Shown here: piece by piece, positions 47,501 to 58,592 of the stretch
How positions within the stretch are numbered: position 1 is the stretch's first letter
Layout: each line of letters opens with the position of its first letter
NCBI GenBank assembly: GCA_949317995.1
Contig: OX439052.1
Coordinates: 41,164,599-41,228,598, forward strand
Source: Acholoe squamosa
Lineage: Eukaryota > Annelida > Polychaeta > Phyllodocida > Polynoidae
Direction: 5' to 3'
DNA length: 64,000 nt
Made by a program: the position numbers and the translations under genes
The notes under the pieces: generated by a model
What the model was told of the DNA's origin: nothing
The model's input: the letters and a program-made list of their open reading frames with translations, nothing else
The model's database searches: none

Positions 47501-48690
47501 AAACCTTAGGTGTGCTGCTTAGGGTTTAAACCATGCAGTGACCAAGTAGCATCTCCCCATGACTGCTTATATAGTGAAGGCTTTTGTATTCACATAACTT
47601 GAGTCACTTCTATTGCCGTCACCCTATTCCGTCAGTCATGATTCCATCATGATTTGGTCACAATTTTGGATGGAACGGCAATGGAATGCTGACAGAATAC
47701 AATTGCATTATGATTAGGGATTAAACACTAGTGTATATAGGTTAACCACCTGTTTAAACAGTTAAATTTGTCCCATTTTTCTAAACACTTTTTAGTGCTA
47801 AATGCATTCAATTTTAAATGTGTTTAAGGTTCGATGAAATGTTTAACAATTGTTTAAAAGTTAAACCCCTAAACACTTCAAGTGTTAGGTGTTTAAATGC
47901 TGCTGTTGAGAAAATTTGGTGTGTATTTTTAAACACCTTTTTTGCAATGTGGTCACTAGTATTAGCTACATAAACTAAGATCAAGTCTTGAAGTTTCCCT
48001 TAAAGGGGCAAATCCATTGCCACCACTCATTCCATTTTCCATGATTTTGTGGTGATTCTATCATGATTCAGAATCATAATGCATCATTTAATTGACTGGA
48101 TAATACACTTTTTAGGACGGGCGATGAATAACACAAAGACTTTGAACGTGGCATATGGAGTGCATCCTATAAATATTTACATAATCCTCAATCTTGTATC
48201 AAACTAACTCAGATTGTTTGTAGATAATGATCTGTTGATTCCTGATGGGCCAGTTAGACCAACTTCAAAATATTCCATACATAAGTACTATGTCAACTGA
48301 TAATTACTGCAGGCCCTTTACAATATTGGGCCACCTCAAGATCTACCATGACCAATCTACCATAAAATTTATGCACTGTAAATAAAGGTTGTCAAAATGA
48401 CAGTTAAATCCTTGTTCCAAAATTGATGATTGTAGACACTAATCTAATAAATATGACATAAGGTGCTCCTAGTAACTTAAGTTAAGTTAGGGAAATATCA
48501 CCTGTGATTAAACATTTGCCAAGTACAATAAACTGTTTTAACTATGCAAGTGTTTAGGTTTTAAGAGTCTTAAAGAGCAGATGAATGTTTCATATCCATG
48601 AGTGGGTTTCTTCCTTTTGAGCCTACCAGTACTTGTAGTAAAGTCCTGAAGATATGTTAAATTCCCTCAAAAGATGTCTGTATGGCTAAT
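47501..48690. other. Gene-free region with TTTAAAC-rich patch
   Basis: From 47745 to 47945 the words GTTTAAA, TTTAAAC and TTAAACA recur about a dozen times in both orientations, including TGTTTAAACA-like palindromes. Around 47615-47720 CATGATTCC/ATCATGATT words repeat. No gene. Confidence 0.5.
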
Positions 48691-48724
48691 TTTGGCCAAG
48701 TCTGAATGATGAAGTGTCTCTACA

Positions 48725-50639
48725 TTAGTTCTGTGGAAGATCTTCTGTTGTGAAGGGACAGGGCCGTGGTGGTGTCATGTACGCCAAGTTGTGAATTTCC
48801 CTGAAAAAATAGAAAATGAATCCATTAACTTTTTGAGAAACACTGTGTATAAGCTGCAAGTGCCTATAAGCCACACCCTGATATGCTGTCTTGATATTTA
48901 TAAGAAAAAATGCAGTTTAGGCATAGACAGTTTATGATGGAATTAAGGGGGCACAATAGGCTGGGTTGAACTGAACACCTAAACCTGTATAATTTAGAAG
49001 AAATCTTTCGTACCTTTGCACATCATACGCCATTATGTCCATATTGAGGTGTTACCATGGAATGAAATAGTTTTTTTTGGCTTTTGTTGCTTTGAACAGC
49101 ACTGACGGATAGAACTTATATATTTCTAAGATAGGATGAATCAAAATTGGAACTTTCTGAGGGTGTTTTCTTTCTTTAGTTCCTACCCCAAATATTAAGG
49201 TCTACAGAGGCATTTGAATTTCAATAGTTACCAAAATTGCAAAAAGAATCCCTGCTTTTTGGTAACTATGGAAAATATAAATAAAGCTCTTACATTAGGA
49301 AACCATCGGTGAATATATCGACGATTATTGGGTTGACGGTAACAGGGCGGCAGCAGGAGATATGGCGGAAGCTGAGCAGATGGTGGAATGCAGTCTGGAA
49401 TTTGGGTATGAGGTAGTTCAGGAGCAAGGGAAAAATGGTGCTGTTCAGGTGCCACACTAGTAATCCCACTTGTTGAAGGTGAACAGGGAAGGGATCCATT
49501 TTTTGAACCTGCAATTCAGATAAAAAACATTTAATTCTGACTCTTAGGGTGTCTACTTCAAAATAGGGTGCCCGTTAACAAAGATGAATGCTGCTGTTTC
49601 TTCCCTCTATTCGTATTAATATAAATAAATATATTTGGTTGATTTTCAAATTTAACTAAAATTGTCACTTGGCCCTTTAGGTTATTTCAATATCAATGCA
49701 TCAATAATTACCCTTAGGAGATATGTGAGACTGTGTTACAATTCGAATTCTAAATTGTTCATAAATTTGACCCACCTGTAAAGAGATTATGACCATGTGT
49801 ATAGTGAGGACAGAGTAGACGGCATACAAGATAGCCATTTTTTCTGTCAGAACGTGCTGTCGCTTCTGAATGTTCCGCAATGTCGAGTTCATCTGTTGTT
49901 GGTCTTTTTTCCGCTGCTCTTGCATGATAAATCCAAGCATGATATAATTTCCAATGGTTAGAGCGCTGATGAACAAATATGGATAAACTAAGAAGACGTT
50001 TATGTCTTCACTGTTCAACAGCAAAGGGTATGAACAAACAGACATACTCAATGTTGCAGCAGATCGAAGTGTAAATATCAAGCTGAATATTGCTATGATT
50101 CCAATCCAAATCAGGAGCTGGCACATCAGGGATCGGTGTAGGGTCAGATATTTGGCATATTTGAAGCGGGAGGTGAGGCAGATGAGTCTGTCAATTGAGA
50201 TCATATATAGAGTGATTATATTGACATAGGATAAGATCACATATACCAGCTCATTGAAAATACAGGATACCATCAATCTGACAGTTCCCTTGAATGAGAT
50301 TGCAAAAACAGAGAAGACTGACAGTAGAGCATTGAGGATTCCAGTGACAGCTAAGTTAGCCAACAAGTAACATGTTGGGTTCTGCAGCATTTCATAACGA
50401 CTCACAGCAATGATGACTAGGACATTACCGCATAATCCAATCACCGACTCAATCCAGCGGTATGGACCGAAGTAGATCAGACTTATTCTGTCATCACTTT
50501 TGCCAGCTATGGTAGTACTGAAGCCCAGTGGATGCAATGTTGTGTCTTGTAGTGCCTCCGTTTGATTATAGCGGCTATTAGACATGCTGAGAAGGCCTGT
50601 GTTAGTAGTGTTCTCCATCGTACCTGAGGTAACAGTCAT
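48725..50639 (-). CDS. Atypical rhodopsin-like GPCR, paralogue 2 (three exons)
   Basis: Exons, in transcript order: 49776-50639, 49294-49508 and 48800-48725, giving 384 residues with no stop. Donors are GTGGGT and GTAAGA, acceptors end TTGCAG and TTTCAG, intron phases 0 and 2 as in paralogue 1. Features: GN at 71-72 (TM1), LANLAVTGILNALL in TM2 with G100 where most class A receptors have Asp, C126/C202 as the likely disulfide, DRL at 150-152, W178 in TM4, and a TM6 without CWxP. Exon 2 supplies TM7 (VWHLNSTIFPLLLNYLIPKF), in which NPxxY is FPLLL. The tail, EIHNLAYMTPPRPCPF, keeps the LAY..PP.PC motif of the other two copies. Probably a functional seven-pass plasma-membrane receptor of unknown ligand. 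An in-frame ATG at codon 8 is an alternative start. Confidence 0.88.
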
Positions 50640-50824
50640 TGTAATCGATCACATCAATATCAAACCAGTCTTTTTCATCTATATAATCTCATATTTATAA
50701 GTGGTAGGAAGAGGAAAGGCTTCTTGTTATTCGAAGTAATGATTTTAGGTATAGTGGAGATGTCTTGACCATGGCTGCCTTCCGAGTGAGCTGATTCTTC
50801 TAAGTGATAAATTGATAAAGGTAC

Positions 50825-50865
50825 AGAGTTCTCCATACCTGTGTTTGTGCTGGCTCCCTACTGTG
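50825..50865 (-). promoter_or_regulatory. Conserved upstream block, receptor 2
   Basis: CTCCATACCTGTGTTTGTGC followed by TGGCT matches blocks at 40190-40260 and 62715-62745 at a similar distance from the coding start. Confidence 0.5.
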
Positions 50866-51143
50866 AGGCTAAACATATAACAACTGCATGAGGCTTGACA
50901 AGAGTTATGCCTAAATGTTATCAAGAGGAACCAACGCAAAAAATATATATTCCATGGTGAATAAATCACTGATCTAGAGATCGACGTTCGATCTAGAATA
51001 GCTATAATACATGAGCCTTTCCGTTCATGGTAAATTCCTGCTATATTCATGTATCAAAAAGGAAAGCTTTTAGTACAAAACAATCAGTTACCATTGAAGG
51101 GTTAGTGTATTCTTATTTTCCTATAGACAGCCTATTCATGGCA

Positions 51144-51275
51144 TATCAACAGGTGTGGTTCCTATCCAATTACCACTCAGGTGAGATCACACCACCCATC
51201 TGACTAACCCACCCTCCCTTACTCACCTTGCCAGTCTCTCAGGTGTTCCCAATGCTCAATGTTCTTTTATAAGAT
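51144..51275 (-). promoter_or_regulatory. Candidate promoter and first donor, receptor 2
   Basis: On the minus strand TATAAAAG (51264-51271) is followed by AACACCTGAGAGACTGGCAA and then the donor GTGAGT (51221-51226). The same arrangement, with weaker TATA words, is seen upstream of receptors 1 and 3. A short non-coding first exon is inferred; the start site is not determined. Confidence 0.45.
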
Positions 51276-51514
51276 GGTGTCTATTTAGAAAACCATAAAA
51301 CCCTCCATACAAGCTACACTCTTATAATAGGATGTAACTGGTAAAATCCCGATCAACAACTTGTTTATAAGCTTAACCCTGAATTCAGATTAATTCTATA
51401 AATCGTCTATAAAGTCAATCCAATTTTCTTTTCTCATTACTTAATGGCACGGGAGGATTGTACCATGGTCCATGAGCAAGAGAGCCTCAATTAACTGTTT
51501 ATCCATACACAGGC

Positions 51515-51710
51515 ATTGGTAACCCTTTACAGCTGATGCAGGAGTGCTTTATGCCCATTGGTTCACATGATGGTCAAATGAAGAGCTGGCAAGGCTGCTT
51601 GCCAGCATCATGTCAACCAACCGTGCACGGGTGTATACATTGATCATGTAGGGTCAGCATGAAGCATGGATGCATCCCTGACCAGGAATGCATTATGATG
51701 ACCTGTGAAT
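51515..51710. repeat. ATGATGCA-rich dispersed repeat, copy 5
   Basis: AACCCTTTACAGCTGATGCA, GGAGTGCTTTATGCCCATTG, AAATGAAGAGCTGGCAAGGC and GGTCAGCATGAAGCATGGAT follow the order seen at 17.2 and 20.6 kb. A degenerate piece also lies near 52430-52610. Confidence 0.5.
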
Positions 51711-52985
51711 AACCACTACCTTATTCAATGTAATTAGAACACTGTTTGCTTTGGAAATATCCTAAATATTTTTCCAGTGGTTGAGAGTTTAATTGTTCTT
51801 CGAGAAATGGGACATTCTAGATGATTTATAGTCTATGAATGTCACCAAAAAGAGGAAAAGCAGTTATTAGGGTATGTGCACTTATTAGGTTGAATACGGT
51901 AGAAATACACCATCTTATTATTACCATCTACACCTGATACAACAGTGAGCTGCCACCTGCCAATGTGTGAATGTATGGGTTGGTGATGTGATGGTTTGAG
52001 CAAGGGACAATAGTCACTTGTTATGAACAGGGGAAGGGTACATTTTGACACCTCCTGAGGAGGGGATAAAAAGTATCTGCCTGTTTAACATGTTTCTATG
52101 GCTCAAATAGTGATTCAAAAATATCACTGGGATTTTAGAAAATTTTAAACAACCTTAATGGTGTGATGGCATGTTAAAAGAAATATAAGAATAAGATTAA
52201 GAACAAATTCAACATGAGAACAACGAAACAAGACACTTGGTTTGCTTTAGCCATGTTAGAATGAGCTGCATGTAGAAATGACCTCACTTACTCCATACAA
52301 TTGCTCCACTCAACAGAGCATTAGAGTGCCACAAGTCATTCTCAAATACATGCTTAGATTTTTCCAGGAAGCACAAAAAACAGTTATACAAAGGAAAAGG
52401 TTAAAAAAAAATCAGTTTCAGCCTGGAGTGTGCATAACATGATGCATGAAGGCTGCAATGATGATCAGCAGTATCACATCATGATGACAGATCGGCAACA
52501 TGCAGCCCCTAAAGGATTAACCAATTACTCTACACCACTGAAGAGTCAAACAGACTCATATTAAGGCACATGTTTTTGTCGCATCACGCTTACCGGCATT
52601 TAACCCTGTAAGAAGCACTAGCTGCTTCCCTGACCATGTCCATTGCTTATCTTGGTGAGCCAATGCACTGTTGAGAGTGGATTTATAAGAACTGGGTTGG
52701 AGCCAACCCTTAAGGTTCCTTCAAAGGGGTTCAGAATGGTGAAGTGATGCCCCACTGGATAGCGCAATACAAATTCCTGAAAATTATTGGTCAGTTCTGA
52801 GGTTGGCAGAGGGTTGAGTGACAATGCAATTGAATTGAATAAGAATGGTCGTCTGAGTAAACCTGGTGGATGTGAGGATGTGAGGGTGGTTTACGATTGG
52901 ATGGGGGATTAAAGAGATCTTACTGTTTTGATGAAATAACCTGTATTATCAGAAAAATGGGTATGGAGATGGTATCAGGTCGCCC

Positions 52986-53300
52986 TCAATGGGGTATGTG
53001 GTTGATTACTACACAATGACCTCCCAGCTTAGCATGACATTTGACTTTACAAGTAGATATTTTTCTTGAGGTTTGTTTTGACGTTTTGACAAGGGGACCT
53101 TGTGTACTAATTAACAGAGAGAAGTGGCCACTGTTGTTTTCGTGTCGGTGGTCATCTTTTTTAGGCATGGTGCAACAACATAGCTGGAAACCACCCCTCC
53201 GGGGAGGTTGCTGGTGGATCATTCCTGTACTTTCATCAGAATCGGTGCTCAGATTTGTAGTTGCAGTTTTTAAGAATTTCTTTGCTGGTATATTAGGCAA
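52986..53300 (-). CDS. Unrecognised 104-codon open frame
   Basis: The minus-strand frame contains STDSDESTGMIHQQPPRRGG, a Cys triplet and a lysine-rich C-terminal half. An antisense frame (53041-53310) is equally long, so strand choice is uncertain. No domain, signal peptide or splice context was recognised. It could be an exon, a transposon fragment or chance. Confidence 0.15.
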   Translation of the reverse strand: MPNIPAKKFLKTATTNLSTDSDESTGMIHQQPPRRGGFQLCCCTMPKKDDHRHENNSGHFSLLISTQGPLVKTSKQTSRKISTCKVKCHAKLGGHCVVINHIPH

Positions 53301-54224
53301 ATCTGGTTAAGAGGTAAACTTTCTTCCCTCGTGGCATGACCAAACCAGAATTTCAGCTGACAATTTAAGCACCTTTGAGCTCAGGGCCCTCTGACCTATC
53401 CCGACCCCCCCCCCCCCAATGCAGCCAGACCCCCCCCATCCCATTGGTAATGTTGTCCTAATAATGAGCTTGAATTTGCCTCCAGTCCCATCACTCTAAG
53501 GCTAACGATTTACAAGATATATGTGTTAAACCAATGAGGGAAGTAGAGAATCTGGGTTGTTCTGTTGAAAATTGCAAAATCTAATTTCTTGACAACTGTT
53601 GGTCCAATCCACTCAAGACCGGATCTGCATTTGATAAGAAATCAAAGCTTCTTTGTAACTGAATCTGATAGCAGTCTCTGAGCTTTTCAAAAATGTTTTA
53701 ACCTTGTAATTCCCTCAATTATATATTGATATCTGAGGAGGATGGTGAAACATAGGTGTACACTCTCTTTTTCCACAAGAGAAGAAAAGGTATGTTACAT
53801 TCAAGCTTCTTTTTCTCCTGTTTTCAGGAAAAGAGACTAAGGGTGGAAATCACTGCCAGATAAAGGAAATGTATGGCTCAATCGTGCAATTGAGGCCGAG
53901 TGGACTATGGGTTTTATGAATAAAAAAACCTCCAGAACTGAGCCAATGAAAGACAGCATCGACAGAGCAGTAAAGGACCTACAGGTGGTACTGACAAGTG
54001 AGGAGATTTTATAGCTGGGTGATCAGGTGGTGGGGTGCAAGGCTTTCATCTTGTCACTTTCAGGGAATCCATAATCATCAACTTAGAATAAACATTTAAA
54101 TGTGGCATGGTTAATAAGTACATTTCACTCTAATTTTATAAAAAATTGTTGAATTAACCTGCCAATAGGTTCAAACCCAGAGACACACAGAAATGAAAAG
54201 ATCTCATAAATACGTTGCTATATA
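53301..54224. other. Gene-free region with two C runs
   Basis: Poly(C) tracts near 53405-53417 and 53431-53437; otherwise nothing recognisable up to the tRNA-bearing array. Confidence 0.5.
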
Positions 54225-54352
54225 AGTGTAGGGGCAGTAATTCCCTGTACTCGGTGGCAGACCCCCAGGGGCGGGTCTCTGGGTAATCACTGCCCCCCCT
54301 AGTGTGTATCATACCGATCCAGGTGTGGATGGAAGGTGGAAATGTCAGGCCA

Positions 54353-54424
54353 GGGGAAATAGCTCAGAGGAAGAGCAGCCGCTTCGAAGTTGGAGGGTCC
54401 TGGGTTCGAGTCCCGGTTTCTCCA
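54353..54424 (+). tRNA. tRNA-like segment, array B unit 1
   Basis: 72 nt; acceptor GGGGAAA/TTTCTCC, D arm GCTC/GAGC, T arm CTGGG/CCCGG, A box TAGCTCAGAGG and B box GGTTCGAGTCC intact. The anticodon region is GCCGC-TTCGAAG-TTGGA, with little pairing and a CTTCGAAG palindrome, so aminoacylation identity cannot be assigned (nominal anticodon CGA). Confidence 0.5.
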
Positions 54425-54773
54425 TGACATTTTCCGCTGACCACTACATTGGTGGAGAAACTGAGCATCCTAACGCAATCACGGATTGAAGGTACGGGAA
54501 CCCCATATCTTAACGCAATCATGGATTGAGGACTCGGGAACTGGGTCGGTATGATACAGATAACGCTTCAGCCTGCTAGGGGTGAACTAGTCACCTGCTG
54601 GAGGTTGAGTTGGAGGAGCAGGGTTGGTTGAAGCTGATGGGGAGGAGTGTAGGGGCAGTAATTCCCTGTACTCGGTGGCAGACCCCCAGGGGCGGGTCTC
54701 CGGGTAATCACTGCCCCCCCTAGTGTGTATCATACCGATCCAGGTGTGGATGGAAGGTGGAAATGTCAGGCCA

Positions 54774-54845
54774 GGGGAAATAGCTCAGAGGAAGAGCAGC
54801 CGCTTCGAAGTTGGAGGGTCCTGGGTTCGAGTCCCGGTTTCTCCA
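54774..54845 (+). tRNA. tRNA-like segment, array B unit 2
   Basis: Identical to unit 1 across the cloverleaf. Its GGTTTCTCCA end (54836-54845) is perfectly complementary to TGGAGAAACC at 54874-54883. Confidence 0.5.
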
Positions 54846-55194
54846 TGACATTTTCCGCTGACCACTACATTGGTGGAGAAACCGAGCATCCTAACGCAAT
54901 CACGGATTGAAGGTACGGGAACCCCGTATCTTAACGCAATCATGGATTGAGGACTCGGGAACTGGGTCGGTATGATACAGATAACGCTTCAGCCTGGTAG
55001 GGGTGAATTAGTCACTTGCTGGAGGTTGGGTTGGAGGAGCAGGGTTGGTTGAAGCTGATGGGGAGGAGTGTAGGGGCAGTAATTCCCTGTACTCGGTGGC
55101 AGACCCCCAGGGGCGGGTCTCCGGGTAATCACTGCCCCCCCTAGTGTGTATCATACTGATCCAGGTGTGGATGGAAGGTGGAAATGTCAGGCCA

Positions 55195-55266
55195 GGGGAA
55201 ATAGCTCAGAGGAAGAGCAGCCGCTTCGAAGTTGGAGGGTCCTGGGTTCGAGTCCCGGTTTCTCCA
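55195..55266 (+). tRNA. tRNA-like segment, array B unit 3
   Basis: Identical to units 1 and 2 across the cloverleaf. The unit is cut at about 55291, so the downstream complementary box is missing. Confidence 0.5.
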
Positions 55267-55291
55267 TGACATTTTCCGCTGACCACTACAT

Positions 55292-57600
55292 AAGTTTGTT
55301 CCCTAGCTACTCTCTAATTAAAATGCGTATTGGCCAGCATTAAAAAATGCATATAAGTAGATTACTTCACTTTTATTCTACAAGAAATCATACTTTTGAT
55401 GTTTAATTCAAATTCTACATATACCTTTATTACCTGCCACACCTTGGCCACACCATCTGATCATAATTAGACAAAGGTGCACGAGAATATGTTACCACTG
55501 AGAATTATTACATAAGGCAGAGCGCAGTTTGGTAACACTCAGTGGTGATAGTGGTTATCAATTTGAGAGCACCATTGTATATATCTCAAGGTATAAAAAT
55601 CACAAGGATATAATTATATTTAAAAAAAAATCCCGACTATTTGGTATTAGAAAGGATCTTATCACTTTGGTACAGTAATCAGCAGTGTGATAGTGGGTAG
55701 GGTTATAACACAGGGGATGTGATACAGATGTTCTCGGTAAATTCCTATAGGCCCGTCAGATTTAATTTCTCGAATGCAACCTTGTATACAGACAGATCAG
55801 AGAATAAGGAAGCGGGTCTGCATGGCATTTCTCAATAGGCTATGCCTTGAGCTATTGCAGTTGTAGCAAAAGGATGAGGTACGACTAGATTACAGTCTGA
55901 GAATGCAGGAGGCTACTTCTAAAGGCACTAGGACTACACATCACTACTACAATTAGACAATCCCAGGAACCAGTGCAGGTGAACGTAGGATCTGCCTACG
56001 GCTGCATTGTAAGATAGGCACTTATGCCATAATTACATAAGGTTTGGTAGAACAGCCGTACTGCTGCAGGCAATGCTAACCATTAGTGTATAATAATGTA
56101 ATGGCATTATTGCAAGGATCCTCACTACGATTTGAAGTGCAGCAGTTATATTATGTTACGAAATGGCATCCAGAGCAATTGTATTGTCACCAGTAGCTCC
56201 CAGAATTTTGAGGTTGAGTTTGAGTTTTGAATATTTTTATTGCTGACTTTCATTTACATGATATTAATAAGCAATATTGGGCTGCCACGAACCTCTGGAT
56301 GGTATTAGATACTGCGTTATATGTTGTCTCTGACACTATTATTGAATGTGTCACAATACAATATTCTGTATTCATGAGCCAAGGATATTGAGGTATTATA
56401 TAGGAACTAGTATACATCTATTATGCACCATAACAGAATACAACATATAATCTTACACCTTGTCTTAGCCTAGACATAGGATTGATATCCTCCCTTAGCA
56501 AAAAGAAATCTTGAGTTCCTCAAGCTTATTCAGAAAAAAACACGGTAACTCTCATGCTAACAGTATGAAGCCCTGCCTAATACAAGTTCTATATTATATG
56601 CTAGAGATATATGATAGAGAATGGATTAATAGTGGTCGTAAACGCATGGCTTACTGCCCCTTCCTGTACTAATAATATAACATACCTTTTTCGTAACAGA
56701 TGTATTACTAGACCCAGTCCTGACTTACTAAGTTACTCAAAAATGTCACCTTGATAAACATTTCAAAGTTTTTGACATGCTGTTCCTGTACTGATGATGA
56801 ATTACAAGAAGAATGATTGAGATATGAGTACTAGTGGTCCATTCATTTGATTCAGTATTATGACAAGATAAGAGTTCAAATGTGCTTTTGGTAAAACTTC
56901 AAAGTAAATTTTCGAAATTAAAGTAAAAAGTAAATTTTCGTACAACTGCAAAGTATGACTTGAGGTATTCTGAGTAATATTAGCTGTGTCTACTGGCATA
57001 AAGTTGAGAATTGCCCTCTAAATTTTGTTGGTTGAGGCTTGTGGCCAGAACTGTCCCTGTTGTTCTAGAACTATTGTAGGGGGTAATTAACTAGTCGTTA
57101 ATTAATTAAGTCCCAAGATATATACCAGGTTCTTGGCTCATTAAATTTTCATTCCTGTGTTAGTGGTAGTGGTCCTCCTGTTGTGTGTACATACGGCTAG
57201 CCTCAGGCCTCAGTTTATTGCACTAAAAGTACCCTGCCATTAGCTGGTCCCTGCCCTACTCACTTCGCGCTGCTCCCTCCTAGATCTGTCCACACCGCTG
57301 ACACCCGTATCTCCTGCCCTTAGTCATACTTCTTAGTTCCCCACAGTCGCTACGTCAGAGGCCTCCGTATTGAACACTACTAAGAAAGTAAGATTAGCTG
57401 CCTCTCTTACACCTTCCCGGTAGCCGCTAGTGCTAATAAAACCATTGGCATACACTCAAATCACTGTCTTGTCTTTTCCTTCCTAATAGCGAGACTTGAA
57501 CCACAGAACTGGTAAAACAAACCATTTCAATGTTAATAAATATTGTGAAGAAATGTCCTCCTGTTACACTTCATCCTTTCTTTTGTACAACTATTAACCC
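55292..57600. other. Gene-free region, possible solo LTR at its end
   Basis: No coding exon recognised. 57154-57504 starts TGTGTTAGTGG, contains AATAAA about 65 bp before its end and finishes CCACA, which would fit a solo LTR of about 350 bp, but no flanking duplication or second copy supports this. Confidence 0.35.
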
Positions 57601-57607
57601 AGATAAC

Positions 57608-58030
57608 CCTACTGTCCTACATGTAGGACGCCTAAGTGACATCATGGGAAGAGGTCTATATTCGCAAGTAAACTTAACAGACATGGAAGTAGAAATGCTC
57701 CATATGGGTATTCTTAGGTACTTTTATGACATTACACACATGTCCCAAAACACCTACTTCTTAGGAAATTACCTTCTGGTAAAGATTTGGACCTTTTCAG
57801 AGAAGAAAGACACCCAAAGTCCTACTGTCCTACATGTACGACGGTGCTGATCTCTGGATCCGCTATAGCTAAAGCTTTGAAATTTCTTGTATGGCATTAA
57901 TGGCCATATAAAACCCTATATGTCAGTTTTCGGCACTCTTCTACAGGAATTGTGGTTTCCATGGCAACCAAAAGAACACAAATTTCAAAGGACAGCAGTC
58001 CTAAGTCCTACTGTCCTACATGTAGGATGG
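57608..58030 (+). repeat. Three spaced copies of a palindromic 23-27 bp motif
   Basis: CCTACTGTCCTACATGTAGG and its extension occur at 57608-57630, 57818-57844 and 58004-58030. The core TCCTACATGTAGGA is a perfect palindrome in the first and third copies and has one change in the second. Spacing is about 210 and 186 bp; sequences between copies are unrelated. Confidence 0.8.
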
Positions 58031-58592
58031 TAAGCAATCCCTCATATCTCTGGACAAGGTGCAGGTAAAAGTCCGAAATTTTGTACAGGGTTTATTTGGT
58101 CATATATAAGCCACTTTAGGGCTATCTGGGTTAACCGACCATTGCTTTTTTGATAAATGCAGGTGTGTTGCTTTCCTTACGATGAGCAATACACCAGCAC
58201 CATTTATCCATCTATACAGCCATATAGAAATAGAAATAAAGAGATTATAATGTCACATCAATAAAAATAGCACATTGTCATAAAAAAAAAGAATTACACT
58301 GTCATATCAAATAAAACATCACACAGTTTGATAAACACATATTAGATCCTCAATTCTTGTATCGTCGCCCTATTGCAAAAATGTTGTAATTGCCTATAGC
58401 AGGAGAGGCTGAAGTTTTGCAGGAGATTATTAAACTTGCTCGTACCAATGAAGAACTTTGTAAGCATGCACTTGTATGATTTTCTTTCAATTTTCATTCA
58501 TTAATTTATTGATAACCATTGGCTATATATAGCGCTTTCCTTGTATGCTGTCCTTCATTTCTGATCTTTGTTTAGTTATGGGTATTTAGTAG

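Larger units (their letters stand above)
54225..55291 (+). repeat. tRNA-bearing tandem repeat, array B (2.5 units of 421 bp)
   Basis: AGTGTAGGGGCAG begins units at 54225, 54646 and 55067, an exact 421-bp period with only scattered differences. The third unit stops 25 bp after its tRNA-like segment. Unit order: hairpin (TAGGGGCAGT 54229-54238 with ACTGCCCCCCCTA 54289-54301, enclosing GACCC/GGGTC), tRNA-like segment, a box complementary to the tRNA 3' end, two AACGCAATCAYGGATTGA subrepeats, and a GGAGGTTG-rich tail. The plus-strand frames spanning the tRNA-like segments are artefacts of the repeat. Confidence 0.9.

Noticed and set aside
54225-54240. TGTAGGGGCA start shared by the 421-bp unit and the 42824 LTR
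   Set aside because: The similarity stops after about ten bases and the unit has no CA end, primer site or poly(A) signal, so it is not an LTR of that element.
54426-54462. Hammerhead-like CTGACCA...AGAAAC after the tRNA-like segment
   Set aside because: The essential G of CUGANGA is a C and the stem would be short. Array A changes the motif further, so complementarity to the tRNA end is the better explanation.
54304-55343. Three identical 61-65 codon frames in tandem
   Set aside because: They run through the tRNA-like segment of the 421-bp repeat. The tRNA features explain the conservation better than a peptide does.
57154-57504. Possible solo LTR (TGTGTTAG...CCACA with AATAAA)
   Set aside because: No flanking duplication, TATA box or second copy was found; kept only as a remark in the region entry.
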